NCBI RefSeq assembly: GCF_002259405.1
Contig: NZ_NPFW01000007.1
Location: forward strand, 310,001-374,000
Origin: Rhodococcus sp. 14-2483-1-2
Lineage (GTDB): Bacteria; Actinomycetota; Actinomycetes; Mycobacteriales; Mycobacteriaceae
DNA: 64,000 nt
Direction: 5' to 3'
Positions 1 to 7,592 of this stretch are shown here, in pieces. The notes beneath the pieces are model-generated. The model saw only the letters and a program-made list of their open reading frames with translations. It was not told the DNA's origin and ran no database searches. Position 1 is the first letter of the stretch; every line of letters begins with the position of its first letter. The position numbers were made by a program, and so were the translations under genes.

Positions 1-585
1 GTCGACGGTTCACCGGATATCGAACCCTTCGGCGCCGCAACCCCGGACGTGGCGACGGTGACCGTCGGGTCGACGAGCAAGACGGTGTGGGGCGGCCTGC
101 GAGTCGGGTGGGTTCGCGCCGAAGCCGGCCTGCTGGCGAGGGTCGCCGCAACCTATGCGCGACGCCAACTTTCGGTCTCGATCATCGATCAACTGGCGGC
201 AATCGAGTTGTTGGGTCGATACGACGAGGTGCGACGAGTCCGCACGGAGGCGTCGAGAATTGCCCGCGACCACACCGTCGCACTGATGCGTGACCAGTTG
301 CCGGATTGGCACTTTCGAGTTCCCGACGGCGGATTGGCCCTGTGGTGTTCCCTACCCGACGGCATCCGATCCAGTGCGCTGGTCGCGGAAGCTCACTCTC
401 ACGGCCTGTTGCTGGCACCCGGACTGCGCTTCGGAACGGGCTACGCCTTCGACGATCGTCAACGCATTCCCTTCACGCGGTCACTGCCCGAAATCACCTC
501 GGCTGTAGAGATTCTCGCTCGCCTGTCGTCACAGGACACCCCGGCGCCGGCCGTGGCGTCGAGCACGCCTGCTGCGGTGGTGTGA
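1..585 (+). CDS. MocR/PdxR-type regulator or PLP aminotransferase, C-terminal part (5' end outside window)
   Basis: The reading frame is open from base 1 and ends at TGA 583-585, so this is the 3' part of a longer gene. The visible protein has the fold-type I PLP signature SxSK (VGSTSKTVW), whose lysine would bind pyridoxal phosphate, followed by the small aminotransferase domain with the conserved PGLRFG segment. A GntR-type HTH would be expected upstream in MocR regulators; it is not visible here, so a plain class I/II aminotransferase is the alternative. The gene faces the DUF1905 gene and is separated from it by a GC-rich palindromic element. Confidence 0.75.
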   Translation, partial: VDGSPDIEPFGAATPDVATVTVGSTSKTVWGGLRVGWVRAEAGLLARVAATYARRQLSVSIIDQLAAIELLGRYDEVRRVRTEASRIARDHTVALMRDQLPDWHFRVPDGGLALWCSLPDGIRSSALVAEAHSHGLLLAPGLRFGTGYAFDDRQRIPFTRSLPEITSAVEILARLSSQDTPAPAVASSTPAAVV

Positions 586-600
586 GCCCCGACGGCCATC

Positions 601-692
601 GCAAACGCGCGCGCGTTTGCGAAACGCGCGCGATTTGGTCACCTGTTCGCTAGCGGAATCGCGCGCATCTGACAAATGCGCGCGCGTGTGCG
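601..692. repeat. GC-rich palindromic intergenic element, copy A
   Basis: It begins with a perfect 20-nt palindrome, GCAAACGCGCGCGCGTTTGC (601-620). This is followed by AAACGCGCGCG and, about 40 nt on, by TCTGACAAATGCGCGCGCGT. The same modules in the same order recur at 32833-32932. Both copies lie between the 3' ends of convergent genes, so a shared role in ending transcription or as a dispersed repeat is likely. There is no T-run typical of an intrinsic terminator. Confidence 0.7.
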
Positions 693-713
693 ACGTCGCA
701 GGGCCGGCAGCAC

Positions 714-1163
714 TCAGGGCCGGAGGGACTGGACGATTGCCGTGACACGCCGCTCGCGAGTGTCGTCGCGTTTCGCATCCGCGACGGATCGGGCGTGCTC
801 TTTGCGCGTCGACGGTGCCAGCGCATCGAACGCTGCTCGCACAGCGGGGTCCGCGTCCAAGGCTGCCGCCAGTGCCGGCGGCACCTCGACCACCTGCGGC
901 TGGTCGTCCAACTCGATGGTCACGTCGACGGTGTCGCCGGCCTCCACGCCGAGTGTGGCGCGAACACTCTTGTTGAGCCCGAGCAGATTCTCGCCGCCCA
1001 TTCGGCCGATGCGACCACGCACCGTTTGCCCACCGATCGTGAACCGAACCGGCGGAGTTTTGGTTGAACCGAGGGACGCGACCTGCTGGTCCGTGAGCAC
1101 AATGGCCGCTGCTGGGCCTCGTGATTCGAGAACCGTGGACACCCGCAGAACCGTTGCTGCCAT
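714..1163 (-). CDS. DUF1905 / YdeI-OmpD-associated family protein
   Basis: This 149-residue soluble protein has two recognisable parts. An N-terminal DUF1905-type beta-barrel domain (about residues 1-90, with the TPPVRFTIGGQTVRGRIGRMGGENLLGLNKS pattern in pieces) is followed by a YdeI/OmpD-associated C-terminal helix region rich in the usual VPPALAAALDADPAVRAAFD motif. Proteins of this type are common in actinobacteria and have no assigned reaction. The gene sits 27 nt downstream of the SRPBCC gene on the same strand and could be co-transcribed with it. Confidence 0.8.
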   Translation of the reverse strand: MAATVLRVSTVLESRGPAAAIVLTDQQVASLGSTKTPPVRFTIGGQTVRGRIGRMGGENLLGLNKSVRATLGVEAGDTVDVTIELDDQPQVVEVPPALAAALDADPAVRAAFDALAPSTRKEHARSVADAKRDDTRERRVTAIVQSLRP

Positions 1164-1190
1164 GCGGACAGGCTATCCGTCGGTGGCCAG

Positions 1191-1658
1191 TCAGGCTTCG
1201 GCTTCCACGATTCGCTTGATTGCCGCCAGGGTCCGCGGGATACCGTCGAGTGCCGCCTGGCTACGAGTGTCGATTTCCTGCTGCGCGTCGTCGCCGAACT
1301 TGCGGTGGAAGTGGGCGATGCCGCCGGGCAGGAAGTTCCAGTTCTCGGTCAGGCGTGTGCCACCGTCCACCGATTCGAGGGTGTAGCCCCAGCGGACGAA
1401 GTTGTCACCCACCACCCACGCGAACTCACGACCGGGTTCGGCTGCAGCCACAGTCGACACGGTCTCCCACGTGCGTCCCGGCACCACGTTGCGGCCGGTG
1501 AAAGTCGAGCCGACGCCACCGCCGTCGGCCTCGTTCCACCAGCATTCCTGGCAGATCGGGCTCCATTCGCCTGTTCGGGTGATGTCGGAGACGACGGCGT
1601 ACACAGCGTCGACCGACGCAGCGACGACGACGGATTCGGAGAACTCGAGTGCAGTCAT
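1191..1658 (-). CDS. SRPBCC family protein (polyketide cyclase/dehydrase-like)
   Basis: This 155-residue protein has the START/Bet v1-like pattern: an N-terminal strand (ALEFSESVVVAASVDAVYAVVSD), the conserved TGEWSPICQECWW turn, and a C-terminal helix after LTENWNFLPGG. Such proteins form a hydrophobic ligand pocket, and this member's ligand is unknown. It probably forms a two-gene unit with the downstream DUF1905 gene. The ATG at 1658 agrees with the start of the family fold. Confidence 0.8.
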   Translation of the reverse strand: MTALEFSESVVVAASVDAVYAVVSDITRTGEWSPICQECWWNEADGGGVGSTFTGRNVVPGRTWETVSTVAAAEPGREFAWVVGDNFVRWGYTLESVDGGTRLTENWNFLPGGIAHFHRKFGDDAQQEIDTRSQAALDGIPRTLAAIKRIVEAEA

Positions 1659-1757
1659 CTCACCATTGTCCCTCCGAAGGCCACGAAGCTGTGAGCAGAC
1701 TCGCTGCCCACAGCAGAACTATTGGCGTGCAACCGAATTCGGATTCAGACTCGGATC

Positions 1758-2366
1758 ATGAGCGAATCACCCCGAATTTTCCCGCCCGAACTTCGCAACC
1801 AACTACTGCGGCACCGAGTCCTGGTGCTCGACGGCCCCCTCGACGACGACAACGGTACCGTCCTCACCAATCACCTACTGACGTTGGCCGCCGACAACTC
1901 CTCGGCCGACATCGCCCTGTGGATTCACTCACCGGGCGGATCGGTTCCCGCGATGCTCGCCATCCGCGATGTGATGAGACTCGTCCCGTGCGACGTCTCG
2001 ACCCTCGCCCTCGGATTGGCCTGCAGCGCTGGTCAATTCCTACTGTCGTCAGGCACACGCGGAAAGCGTTATGCCCTGCCCCATTCGCGGATACTGATGC
2101 ATCAGGGGTCCGCCGGCATCGGTGGGTCGGCCGTCGAAGTGGAGGTACAGGCCAACGATCTGCGCCATACCCGAGATACGGTGCTCGGTCTGATCGCCGA
2201 CGACACTGGGCAGACACGCGAGCAGATCTTCGACGACTCCCTGCACGATCGCTGGTTCACCGCGGAGGCTGCCCGCGAGTACGGGTTCGTCGATGCGATC
2301 GTCGACTCGTTCGATCAAGTCATGCCTGCGCGGCGGGTGTCCTTCGGAATGGAGTTGGCCCGATGA
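1758..2366 (+). CDS. clpP: ATP-dependent Clp protease proteolytic subunit, ClpP1-like paralog
   Basis: A cytoplasmic serine protease subunit that would form heptameric rings with its neighbour and work with a Clp ATPase. The catalytic triad is recognisable: Ser in GLACSAGQFLL, His in SRILMHQG, and the Asp region before RWFTAEAAREYGFVD. I chose ATG 1758 because the family begins just before FPPELRNQLL; the open frame continues upstream without homology. The stop overlaps the start of the next clpP gene (ATGA), so the two are translationally coupled. This looks like a second clpP pair (clpP3/clpP4-like) because an XRE regulator sits beside it rather than tig or clpX. Confidence 0.9.
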   Translation: MSESPRIFPPELRNQLLRHRVLVLDGPLDDDNGTVLTNHLLTLAADNSSADIALWIHSPGGSVPAMLAIRDVMRLVPCDVSTLALGLACSAGQFLLSSGTRGKRYALPHSRILMHQGSAGIGGSAVEVEVQANDLRHTRDTVLGLIADDTGQTREQIFDDSLHDRWFTAEAAREYGFVDAIVDSFDQVMPARRVSFGMELAR

Positions 2367-2989
2367 GCACGTACACGATTCCCAATGTCATCACCCGAGA
2401 TTCGCGCGGCGAACGCGTCGTCGATGTCTATTCGCACTTGCTCAGTGAGCGCATCGTCTACCTCGGTACCGGTATCGACGCCGGGGTCGCCAACGCGATG
2501 ATCGCGCAACTGCTGCACCTGGAGGCCGACTCCCCCGACCAGGAGATCTCGATGTACATCAACTGTGAGGGCGGCGATACCGCTGCCATGCTCGCCGTCT
2601 ACGACACGATGCAATTCATCGGATCACCCATCGCCACAACATGTGTGGGGCAGGCCGTTGCGGCGGGAGCCGTGCTGCTCGCAGCGGGAGCGCCGGGGCG
2701 CCGTTCGGCGCTGACTCACAGTCGGGTGGTGTTGCATCAGCCCGCGGCGCAGGGCCGCGGCACCATTCCCGATCTGATTCTGGCTGCCGACGAGGTTGTC
2801 CGGGTCCGAGCAGAGATGGAATCGATCCTTGCAAAACACACAGGACGTGACGCGGCGAAGCTTCGACACGACACCGACCGAGATCTGGTGTTGACGGCCT
2901 CCGCTGCTCGCGAGTACGGCGTCGTCGATCAGGTCCTCGAGGGACGTCAGGCAGCCATCAACGTCGCATCTCCGCGAGACAGGTCCTGA
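2363..2989 (+). CDS. ClpP-like subunit lacking the catalytic serine (ClpR-like)
   Basis: A 208-residue ClpP-family protein read from ATG 2363, overlapping the preceding clpP stop by 4 nt. The fold is well conserved: GTGIDAGVANAMIAQLL, YINCEGGD, VVLHQPAAQG, and KHTGRDAAKLRHDTDRD. However, the nucleophile motif GQAAS has become GQAVAAG, with Ala (GCG) where the catalytic Ser should be. The His of VVLHQP is retained. It therefore probably forms a non-proteolytic ring or mixed ring with the upstream active ClpP, as ClpR does in other lineages. Its 3' end overlaps the convergent XRE gene by 43 nt. Confidence 0.85.
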   Translation: MSTYTIPNVITRDSRGERVVDVYSHLLSERIVYLGTGIDAGVANAMIAQLLHLEADSPDQEISMYINCEGGDTAAMLAVYDTMQFIGSPIATTCVGQAVAAGAVLLAAGAPGRRSALTHSRVVLHQPAAQGRGTIPDLILAADEVVRVRAEMESILAKHTGRDAAKLRHDTDRDLVLTASAAREYGVVDQVLEGRQAAINVASPRDRS

Positions 2990-3249
2990 TGCGCGAGGCG
3001 TGAGATGTCGGCCATCGATGTGCCCAGTGCGCCGACGACGGCCGCGAGGATTTCGCTCGAGGGATCCTTGCGGCCGCGTTCGAGCTCCGACAAGTATTGC
3101 GGCGCAATGCCTGCGCGCGCGGCGGTGTCGGCGAGAGTGTCTCCGCGCGCGTGTCTGCGCTCGCGTAATCGTCGGCCGACCACCTCACGCCACAAGGGTT
3201 CCACTGCGCGCGCTGCTCGACGCTCATCGATTCGTATGACCTGGCCCAT
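2947..3249 (-). CDS. XRE-family HTH regulator, ClgR/PopR-like
   Basis: A 100-residue protein with one Cro/C1-type HTH: VVGRRLRERRHARGDTLADTAARAGIAPQYLSELERGRKDPS, read in overlapping parts at about residues 24-66. It matches the layout of ClgR and PopR, which activate clp genes in actinobacteria and are themselves Clp substrates. The C-terminus ends in LMAA, and a terminal Ala-Ala is the kind of degron described for PopR. The gene converges on and overlaps the clpP-like pair, so feedback control of that pair is likely but not shown by the sequence alone. Confidence 0.8.
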   Translation of the reverse strand: MGQVIRIDERRAARAVEPLWREVVGRRLRERRHARGDTLADTAARAGIAPQYLSELERGRKDPSSEILAAVVGALGTSMADISRLAHQDLSRGDATLMAA

Positions 3250-3485
3250 GATCGGAGCCTAAGCCGAGATCCTCCAGCGGGCTTTCGATTCTGCTCAGAG
3301 CAGAGAGTATGGCTCGCGAATCCGAACTGCAGCACGCTCGAACTGTGCAATTCCCACGCTCGTGATCGAACTGTCGATAGTGCGGTATCGTCAGGTCCAC
3401 CAACCCGAAGCACTCACCGGCCCGCCTCCGATATGGCGCACATGATGATTATTCTTCACGAGAGGGCAATGCCCCCGTTTGTCCG
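3250..3485. other. Intergenic region with no recognisable gene
   Basis: This stretch separates the divergent XRE gene and the small hypothetical gene and must contain their promoters. I see no convincing operator, terminator or RNA element in it. Confidence 0.4.
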
Positions 3486-3842
3486 ATGAACACCCACAGG
3501 GCGCGTGCCGCGCGAACTGATGGTTGGGCACTCCAATACTTGACGCAGTGGCGTCAGCGAGTCGAGTCCGTCGAGAAACAGGTCAGCGGGAAGAGTCGGT
3601 CTGCACGCGACAATCGGGTCCCGCTGTCGACCGGATTGACTGGCTGTCCGGCATGCGACGGCCACTTCTACGGCGACGGTCCGCGGGATCGACTCGAACG
3701 CCTGATGCGTCGCGATGGACGGCATGCCCACCGATTACGCGTCGCAGTAGCCGAATTGGATGAGCGATACCGAGACGCGACTGTCGAAATATCGAGGACA
3801 CCCACGATGCCGTGGTGGGAACGCCGCGTGCCGTGGCTATGA
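3486..3842 (+). CDS. Hypothetical protein
   Basis: This 118-residue, arginine-rich protein has no family I can name. It contains one CPAC pair (TGCPACDGHFYGDGP) and a conserved-looking tail MPWWERRVPWL, without membrane segments. The 3' end overlaps the convergent methyltransferase gene by 6 nt. The codon bias matches neighbouring real genes, which supports it being expressed. Confidence 0.5.
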   Translation: MNTHRARAARTDGWALQYLTQWRQRVESVEKQVSGKSRSARDNRVPLSTGLTGCPACDGHFYGDGPRDRLERLMRRDGRHAHRLRVAVAELDERYRDATVEISRTPTMPWWERRVPWL

Positions 3843-4538
3843 ACTGGACCTCGGCTTCGTCCACTCGATTGTGTGTCGAAAACCTATGCGGTGTCGCATA
3901 ACCGCGCCCGGGAGCCGCTTTTCCACCATGTGACCGACCTCGTCGAAGCTCAGCACCGGATCCTTGACCGGGAACGGTGGCGGTGGTGCTGTCACCGGAC
4001 TCGGCCATGGGCGGTGGATGAATCCGATCAATGGATTGGTCACGATGGACACGGAATCCCACACCAGATCCCGTGCACTACGCGGTGGCGCAAGCCCGAC
4101 GATGAGCACTCGCCCGCCCGGCGCAAGAATTCGCCCGACATGACGCAAGGCATCGTCGATATCGAGATGATGCAGGACGGCGACCATGGTCACTAGATCG
4201 ATCGAATCGCCTGCCCAGGAGTCGAGTTGGCGATCGGTGATGGACACGTTGTCCACCGCGGCAGAAGTCGCCTCTGCGATTCGTCGCATCTCCGCATCGG
4301 CATCGGCCCCGACGACGTGCTCGAAATGAGAAGCCAAGACTCGCACCAGTCCAGCCCGCCCGCAGCCCATATCGAGCGCGCGGCCACGTCGGTCCGGCAA
4401 GTTCGCCAGAATCCAGCTGTGGAAGTAGTCGTTGTGACTCCATGCATGTCGCTCGTTCAACTCGCGAAGCCACTGGGCCCCTCTGCCTCCGATAGAGGAC
4501 GTTCCCATTCGTCTCAGCACCATGAAGCCAGTATCCAT
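3837..4538 (-). CDS. SAM-dependent methyltransferase, class I
   Basis: The Rossmann-fold methyltransferase motif I is clear (RALDMGCGRAGLVRVLASHF), followed by an acidic motif II (VVGADADAEM) and the post-I segment IDLVTMVAVLHHLD typical of UbiE/Methyltransf_11 proteins. The substrate cannot be told. I placed the start at ATG 4538 (MDTGFMVLRRMG); the frame stays open upstream to 4601, but those residues look non-coding. A later ATG inside MVLRRMG is also possible. Confidence 0.75.
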   Translation of the reverse strand: MDTGFMVLRRMGTSSIGGRGAQWLRELNERHAWSHNDYFHSWILANLPDRRGRALDMGCGRAGLVRVLASHFEHVVGADADAEMRRIAEATSAAVDNVSITDRQLDSWAGDSIDLVTMVAVLHHLDIDDALRHVGRILAPGGRVLIVGLAPPRSARDLVWDSVSIVTNPLIGFIHRPWPSPVTAPPPPFPVKDPVLSFDEVGHMVEKRLPGAVMRHRIGFRHTIEWTKPRSSS

Positions 4539-4611
4539 CGGGGGGTACCGACGACGGCTCGACGCTGATCGACACGCGTGGTCGGCGAGTGTCGCGGGCA
4601 TACCCGCTGAA

Positions 4612-5028
4612 TCAAGCGGACTGAGCTTCCAGCACCTCCTTGAGTCTTTGCAGGTCGTCGGCGACCATGTCGAGATCGCGTTCGAATTCTTCGTCGCTGA
4701 GTTCGATTTGCCGGACCGTGAACAGAATCTCCGCGCCGTTCGGATGAGTCAGCACCCTCACGGGATTGTTCACGGTGGTCCCCGACGGAAGTGTCACGTC
4801 ATGATCGAGCACGCCGAGGTCGTTGTGTGGCACGAAGCGGACTTCGACCTGACCCATCGGCGATTCGGCGAGAAGTCGATCGCCGTCGATGGTCACCGGA
4901 CTGTTCGCCAGTCCCGCCGCCCATTTCGGTAAGTTCGCGGGATTCGCCGCGAACTCGTAGACCTGATCCCGTGTACGCCCGATGACCTGGCTGACATGGC
5001 GACTTGCCACGACGTCTTCTCGATTCAT
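4612..5028 (-). CDS. SRPBCC family protein
   Basis: A 138-residue protein beginning MNREDVVASRHVSQVIGRTRDQVYEFAANPANLPKWAAGL, read in parts, which is the usual START-like N-terminus of actinobacterial polyketide cyclase/dehydrase proteins. The C-terminal helix contains FERDLDMVADDLQRLKEVLEA. The ligand is unknown. The start at 5028 fits the family better than the upstream ATG at 5067. Confidence 0.75.
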   Translation of the reverse strand: MNREDVVASRHVSQVIGRTRDQVYEFAANPANLPKWAAGLANSPVTIDGDRLLAESPMGQVEVRFVPHNDLGVLDHDVTLPSGTTVNNPVRVLTHPNGAEILFTVRQIELSDEEFERDLDMVADDLQRLKEVLEAQSA

Positions 5029-5156
5029 AGCAGCGACCCTACGTCCGACGGGCATCCTCGGTTCCACAAATGGGACGGGAGTCGAAACGGTCGGCGACGA
5101 CCGATCGTCGTCGGTACCAATGCCCAGACCACCGGCGGTCTCGGGATGCCGCAGAC

Positions 5157-5204
5157 TTGAACGTGTTCAAAAACAGGTCTATGTTCGAATTTGAACACGT
5201 TCAG
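5157..5204. promoter_or_regulatory. Twin palindromic operator for the TetR gene
   Basis: Two 15-nt arms, TTGAACGTGTTCAAA (5157-5171) and TTTGAACACGTTCAG (5190-5204), are inverted copies matching over 14 nt. Each arm is itself a TGAAC-NN-GTTCA palindrome. The pair lies directly upstream of the tetR start at 5220, as expected for autorepression by a TetR protein binding two sites. Confidence 0.75.
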
Positions 5205-5219
5205 AACCGAGGTGAATCT

Positions 5220-5891
5220 ATGGCTCGCACGTCCGAGACTCGCGACAAGGTGGTCGAGGTAGCTCTACGCCTCTTTCGTGAGGAAGGGTTCCAGGCGACC
5301 ACAATGCGTCGCATCGCCGACGAAGCGGGCGTCTCGCTCGGGAATGCCTATTACTACTTCGCCGGCAAGGACGAACTGGTCAACGAGTTGTACACGGTGA
5401 TCCAGCGCGATCACCGCGAACGTGCACTCCGCGTCCTCGTGGACGGCGGATCACTGTCCGAAAACCTTGCTGCTGTGCTGCATTCCGGCCTCGACGTGAT
5501 GGTGCCGTATCACGCCTTCGGTGGATCGTTCCTACAGTTGGCATTGCCCACCCGGTCCAGTTCCAGTCCGTTCTCGGAGGAGTCGTCCGACGCCAGATCC
5601 ATGGCCATCGACCTCATGCGAACCACCTTGGAGACGTCGAAACAGAAAGTACCGTCATCTCTGAAGGATGTTCTGCCACAGCTGCTCTGGATGATCTACA
5701 TGGGTGTCACCCTCCACTGGGTCACCGATTCTTCGGACAACCAGGCACGCACCCGCACTCTGGTCGACGGGCTCGTTCCGGTGGTGGCCAAAGCCGTACG
5801 CCTCGCTCGCCTCCCAGTGGCGCGGGGGTTGGTCACCGACGTGGCCGGCCTGTTGAAACGAATGACGTCCCCAGAAGGGCTCGAACAATGA
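5220..5891 (+). CDS. TetR/AcrR-family transcriptional regulator
   Basis: A 223-residue repressor with a standard N-terminal TetR HTH: MRRIADEAGVSLGNAYYYFAGKDELV. Its larger C-terminal helical ligand domain is not diagnostic. ATG 5220 follows a GAGGTG-type ribosome site and starts right before the HTH; the frame is open further upstream across the operator and should not be used. The stop overlaps the epimerase start (ATGA), so the regulator and enzyme form one unit controlled by the twin palindrome. Confidence 0.85.
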   Translation: MARTSETRDKVVEVALRLFREEGFQATTMRRIADEAGVSLGNAYYYFAGKDELVNELYTVIQRDHRERALRVLVDGGSLSENLAAVLHSGLDVMVPYHAFGGSFLQLALPTRSSSSPFSEESSDARSMAIDLMRTTLETSKQKVPSSLKDVLPQLLWMIYMGVTLHWVTDSSDNQARTRTLVDGLVPVVAKAVRLARLPVARGLVTDVAGLLKRMTSPEGLEQ

Positions 5892-6820
5892 GTGATTCAC
5901 CATCGACCGTCGTCCTGTGCGGTGCCTCCGGCTACATCGGCCGGTACCTGCGTCGCTCCTACGAAGATCGCGGCGTTGGCGTCAGGACCGTCGGCCGCGG
6001 AACCGCCAGCGATGCAACGTGGTCCGATCATCGCAGCCTCGTCGATGTACTCGACGGCTCCGATCTGGTCATCAATCTCGCAGGCCGCTCGGTGAGCTGT
6101 CGCTACAACAAGACGAACGCGGACGAGATCATGTCCTCGCGCATCCAGACGACGGCCCAGCTCGGCCGCGCCCTGGCGGGCGTTCGACACGCTCCAGATC
6201 TGTGGGTCAACGCCAGCACCGGCACCATCTATCGCGATTCGCGCGACAGGCCGATGGACGAACGATCCGGCGACATGGGCTCGGGATTCTCCGTCGAGGT
6301 CGCCCGCGCCTGGGAGCGTGAGCTGTTCGACGCCGATGTGGCCATTCGCAGAGTGGCGCTTCGTATGTCGATCGTGCTGGGCGCAGGCGGCGGGGCGATC
6401 AATCCGATCATCGATCTGGCCAGAGTGGGGCTCGGCGGCAAGATGGGCGACGGCGGCCAGATGTTCAGTTGGGTCCACGTCGCCGATGTCGGACGCGTCC
6501 TCGATCACCTCTACGACAACACTGGTATCTCCGGCCCGGTCAACGTTGCTACCCCGTTCCCGGTGACCAACGAGGAGCTGATGCGGCAGGTCCGGAATGC
6601 ACTGGGCCGCAGTCACGGTCTACCGACACCGGCATGGCTGCTTCAATTCGGGGCACGAGTGATTCGCACGGAAGCCGAACTGGTCCTGAAGAGTCGCTGG
6701 GTCGACCCCAAAGTACTGACGGACAGTGGCTTCGAGTTCGAGCACGCAACACTGAACCATGCTCTCGCCGACATCGCGTCCAACACTCCACGAGGGTTGC
6801 TCCCCGTCGCCCTGGGGTGA
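5888..6820 (+). CDS. NAD-dependent epimerase/dehydratase, TIGR01777-like
   Basis: A 310-residue Rossmann protein with the nucleotide motif GASGYIG at residues 12-18, the inner segment LVINLAGRSVSCRYN, and the WVHVADVGRVL region typical of the YfcH/TIGR01777 family. The usual C-terminal DUF1731-like tail is short. The substrate is unknown. It is translationally coupled to the upstream TetR gene, which suggests the regulator senses a metabolite of this enzyme. Confidence 0.8.
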   Translation: MSDSPSTVVLCGASGYIGRYLRRSYEDRGVGVRTVGRGTASDATWSDHRSLVDVLDGSDLVINLAGRSVSCRYNKTNADEIMSSRIQTTAQLGRALAGVRHAPDLWVNASTGTIYRDSRDRPMDERSGDMGSGFSVEVARAWERELFDADVAIRRVALRMSIVLGAGGGAINPIIDLARVGLGGKMGDGGQMFSWVHVADVGRVLDHLYDNTGISGPVNVATPFPVTNEELMRQVRNALGRSHGLPTPAWLLQFGARVIRTEAELVLKSRWVDPKVLTDSGFEFEHATLNHALADIASNTPRGLLPVALG

Positions 6821-6828
6821 CGGGGAGC
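6799..6828. terminator. Bidirectional hairpin between convergent genes
   Basis: GCTCCCCGTCGCC (6799-6811) pairs with GGTGACGGGGAGC (6816-6828) with one mismatch and a 4-nt loop. The hairpin spans the stop codon of the epimerase gene and ends 9 nt before the stop of the convergent SDR gene. Confidence 0.6.
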
Positions 6829-6836
6829 CCTCGGGC

Positions 6837-7592
6837 CTACACGAGCGACGCCGACAGCCCTCCGTCCAGGATGTAGTGACTTCCGGTAATCCACGACGCC
6901 CGGTCGGAGGCGAGGAACAACGTCACTTCCGCGATGTCCTCCGGTGTGCCCAGCCGTCCCTGCTTGGCTTTGACGAGGTCGCCGAACGGGATCTGGGTCG
7001 CGGCTTCGAAGTCCGGGACCAACCGGTCGACCATTGCGGTATCGGCAAATCCGGGGCACACCGCATTCACTCGCACTCCCGATGCGCGCATCTCGATGGC
7101 AGCGACGCGGGTGAGCTGGATGACGGCAGCCTTTGTCGCACAGTAGGACCCGAGCAGTGCGGTGCCGCCCACTCCGGCGAGCGAGGCGATGTTGACGATG
7201 TTTCCCTTCGACTCGACCAGTGCACCGATCGCGGCCTTCATCACCAGGAACGTGCCCTTGACGTTGACGGAGTAGATCTTGTCGAAGCTCTCCGTCGACT
7301 GCTGGAGCAGCGGCGACGACACTTCGATTCCCGCGTTGTTGATGACGATGTCGAGTCCGCCGAGAATCTCCACGGCCTGCGCCACCGCACTCTGCACCTG
7401 ACTCTCGTCGGACACATCGCAGTTCGCGATACCGGCGGCACCGATCTCCTCGGCCGCCTTGGCTGCTGCGCCTTCGTCGATGTCGCTGACGACGACACGA
7501 GCACCACGCTCGATGAACATCTGGGAGATGGCTTTTCCGATGCCGGCTCCGGATCCGGTCACGAAAACTCGCTTGCCCTCGAACTCGGTCAT
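6837..7592 (-). CDS. Short-chain dehydrogenase/reductase
   Basis: A 251-residue classical SDR. It has the TGSGAGIG cofactor motif near the N-terminus, NNAG (IVINNAGIEV), the catalytic Ser in NIASLAG, and YCATK for the YxxxK pair. It also has the C-terminal PGFADTAMV and ITGSHYILDGG segments of the FabG-like group. The ATG at 7592 overlaps the stop of the upstream acyl-CoA ligase gene by 4 nt. The substrate is likely a hydroxy- or keto-acyl intermediate of the same pathway. Confidence 0.88.
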   Translation of the reverse strand: MTEFEGKRVFVTGSGAGIGKAISQMFIERGARVVVSDIDEGAAAKAAEEIGAAGIANCDVSDESQVQSAVAQAVEILGGLDIVINNAGIEVSSPLLQQSTESFDKIYSVNVKGTFLVMKAAIGALVESKGNIVNIASLAGVGGTALLGSYCATKAAVIQLTRVAAIEMRASGVRVNAVCPGFADTAMVDRLVPDFEAATQIPFGDLVKAKQGRLGTPEDIAEVTLFLASDRASWITGSHYILDGGLSASLV

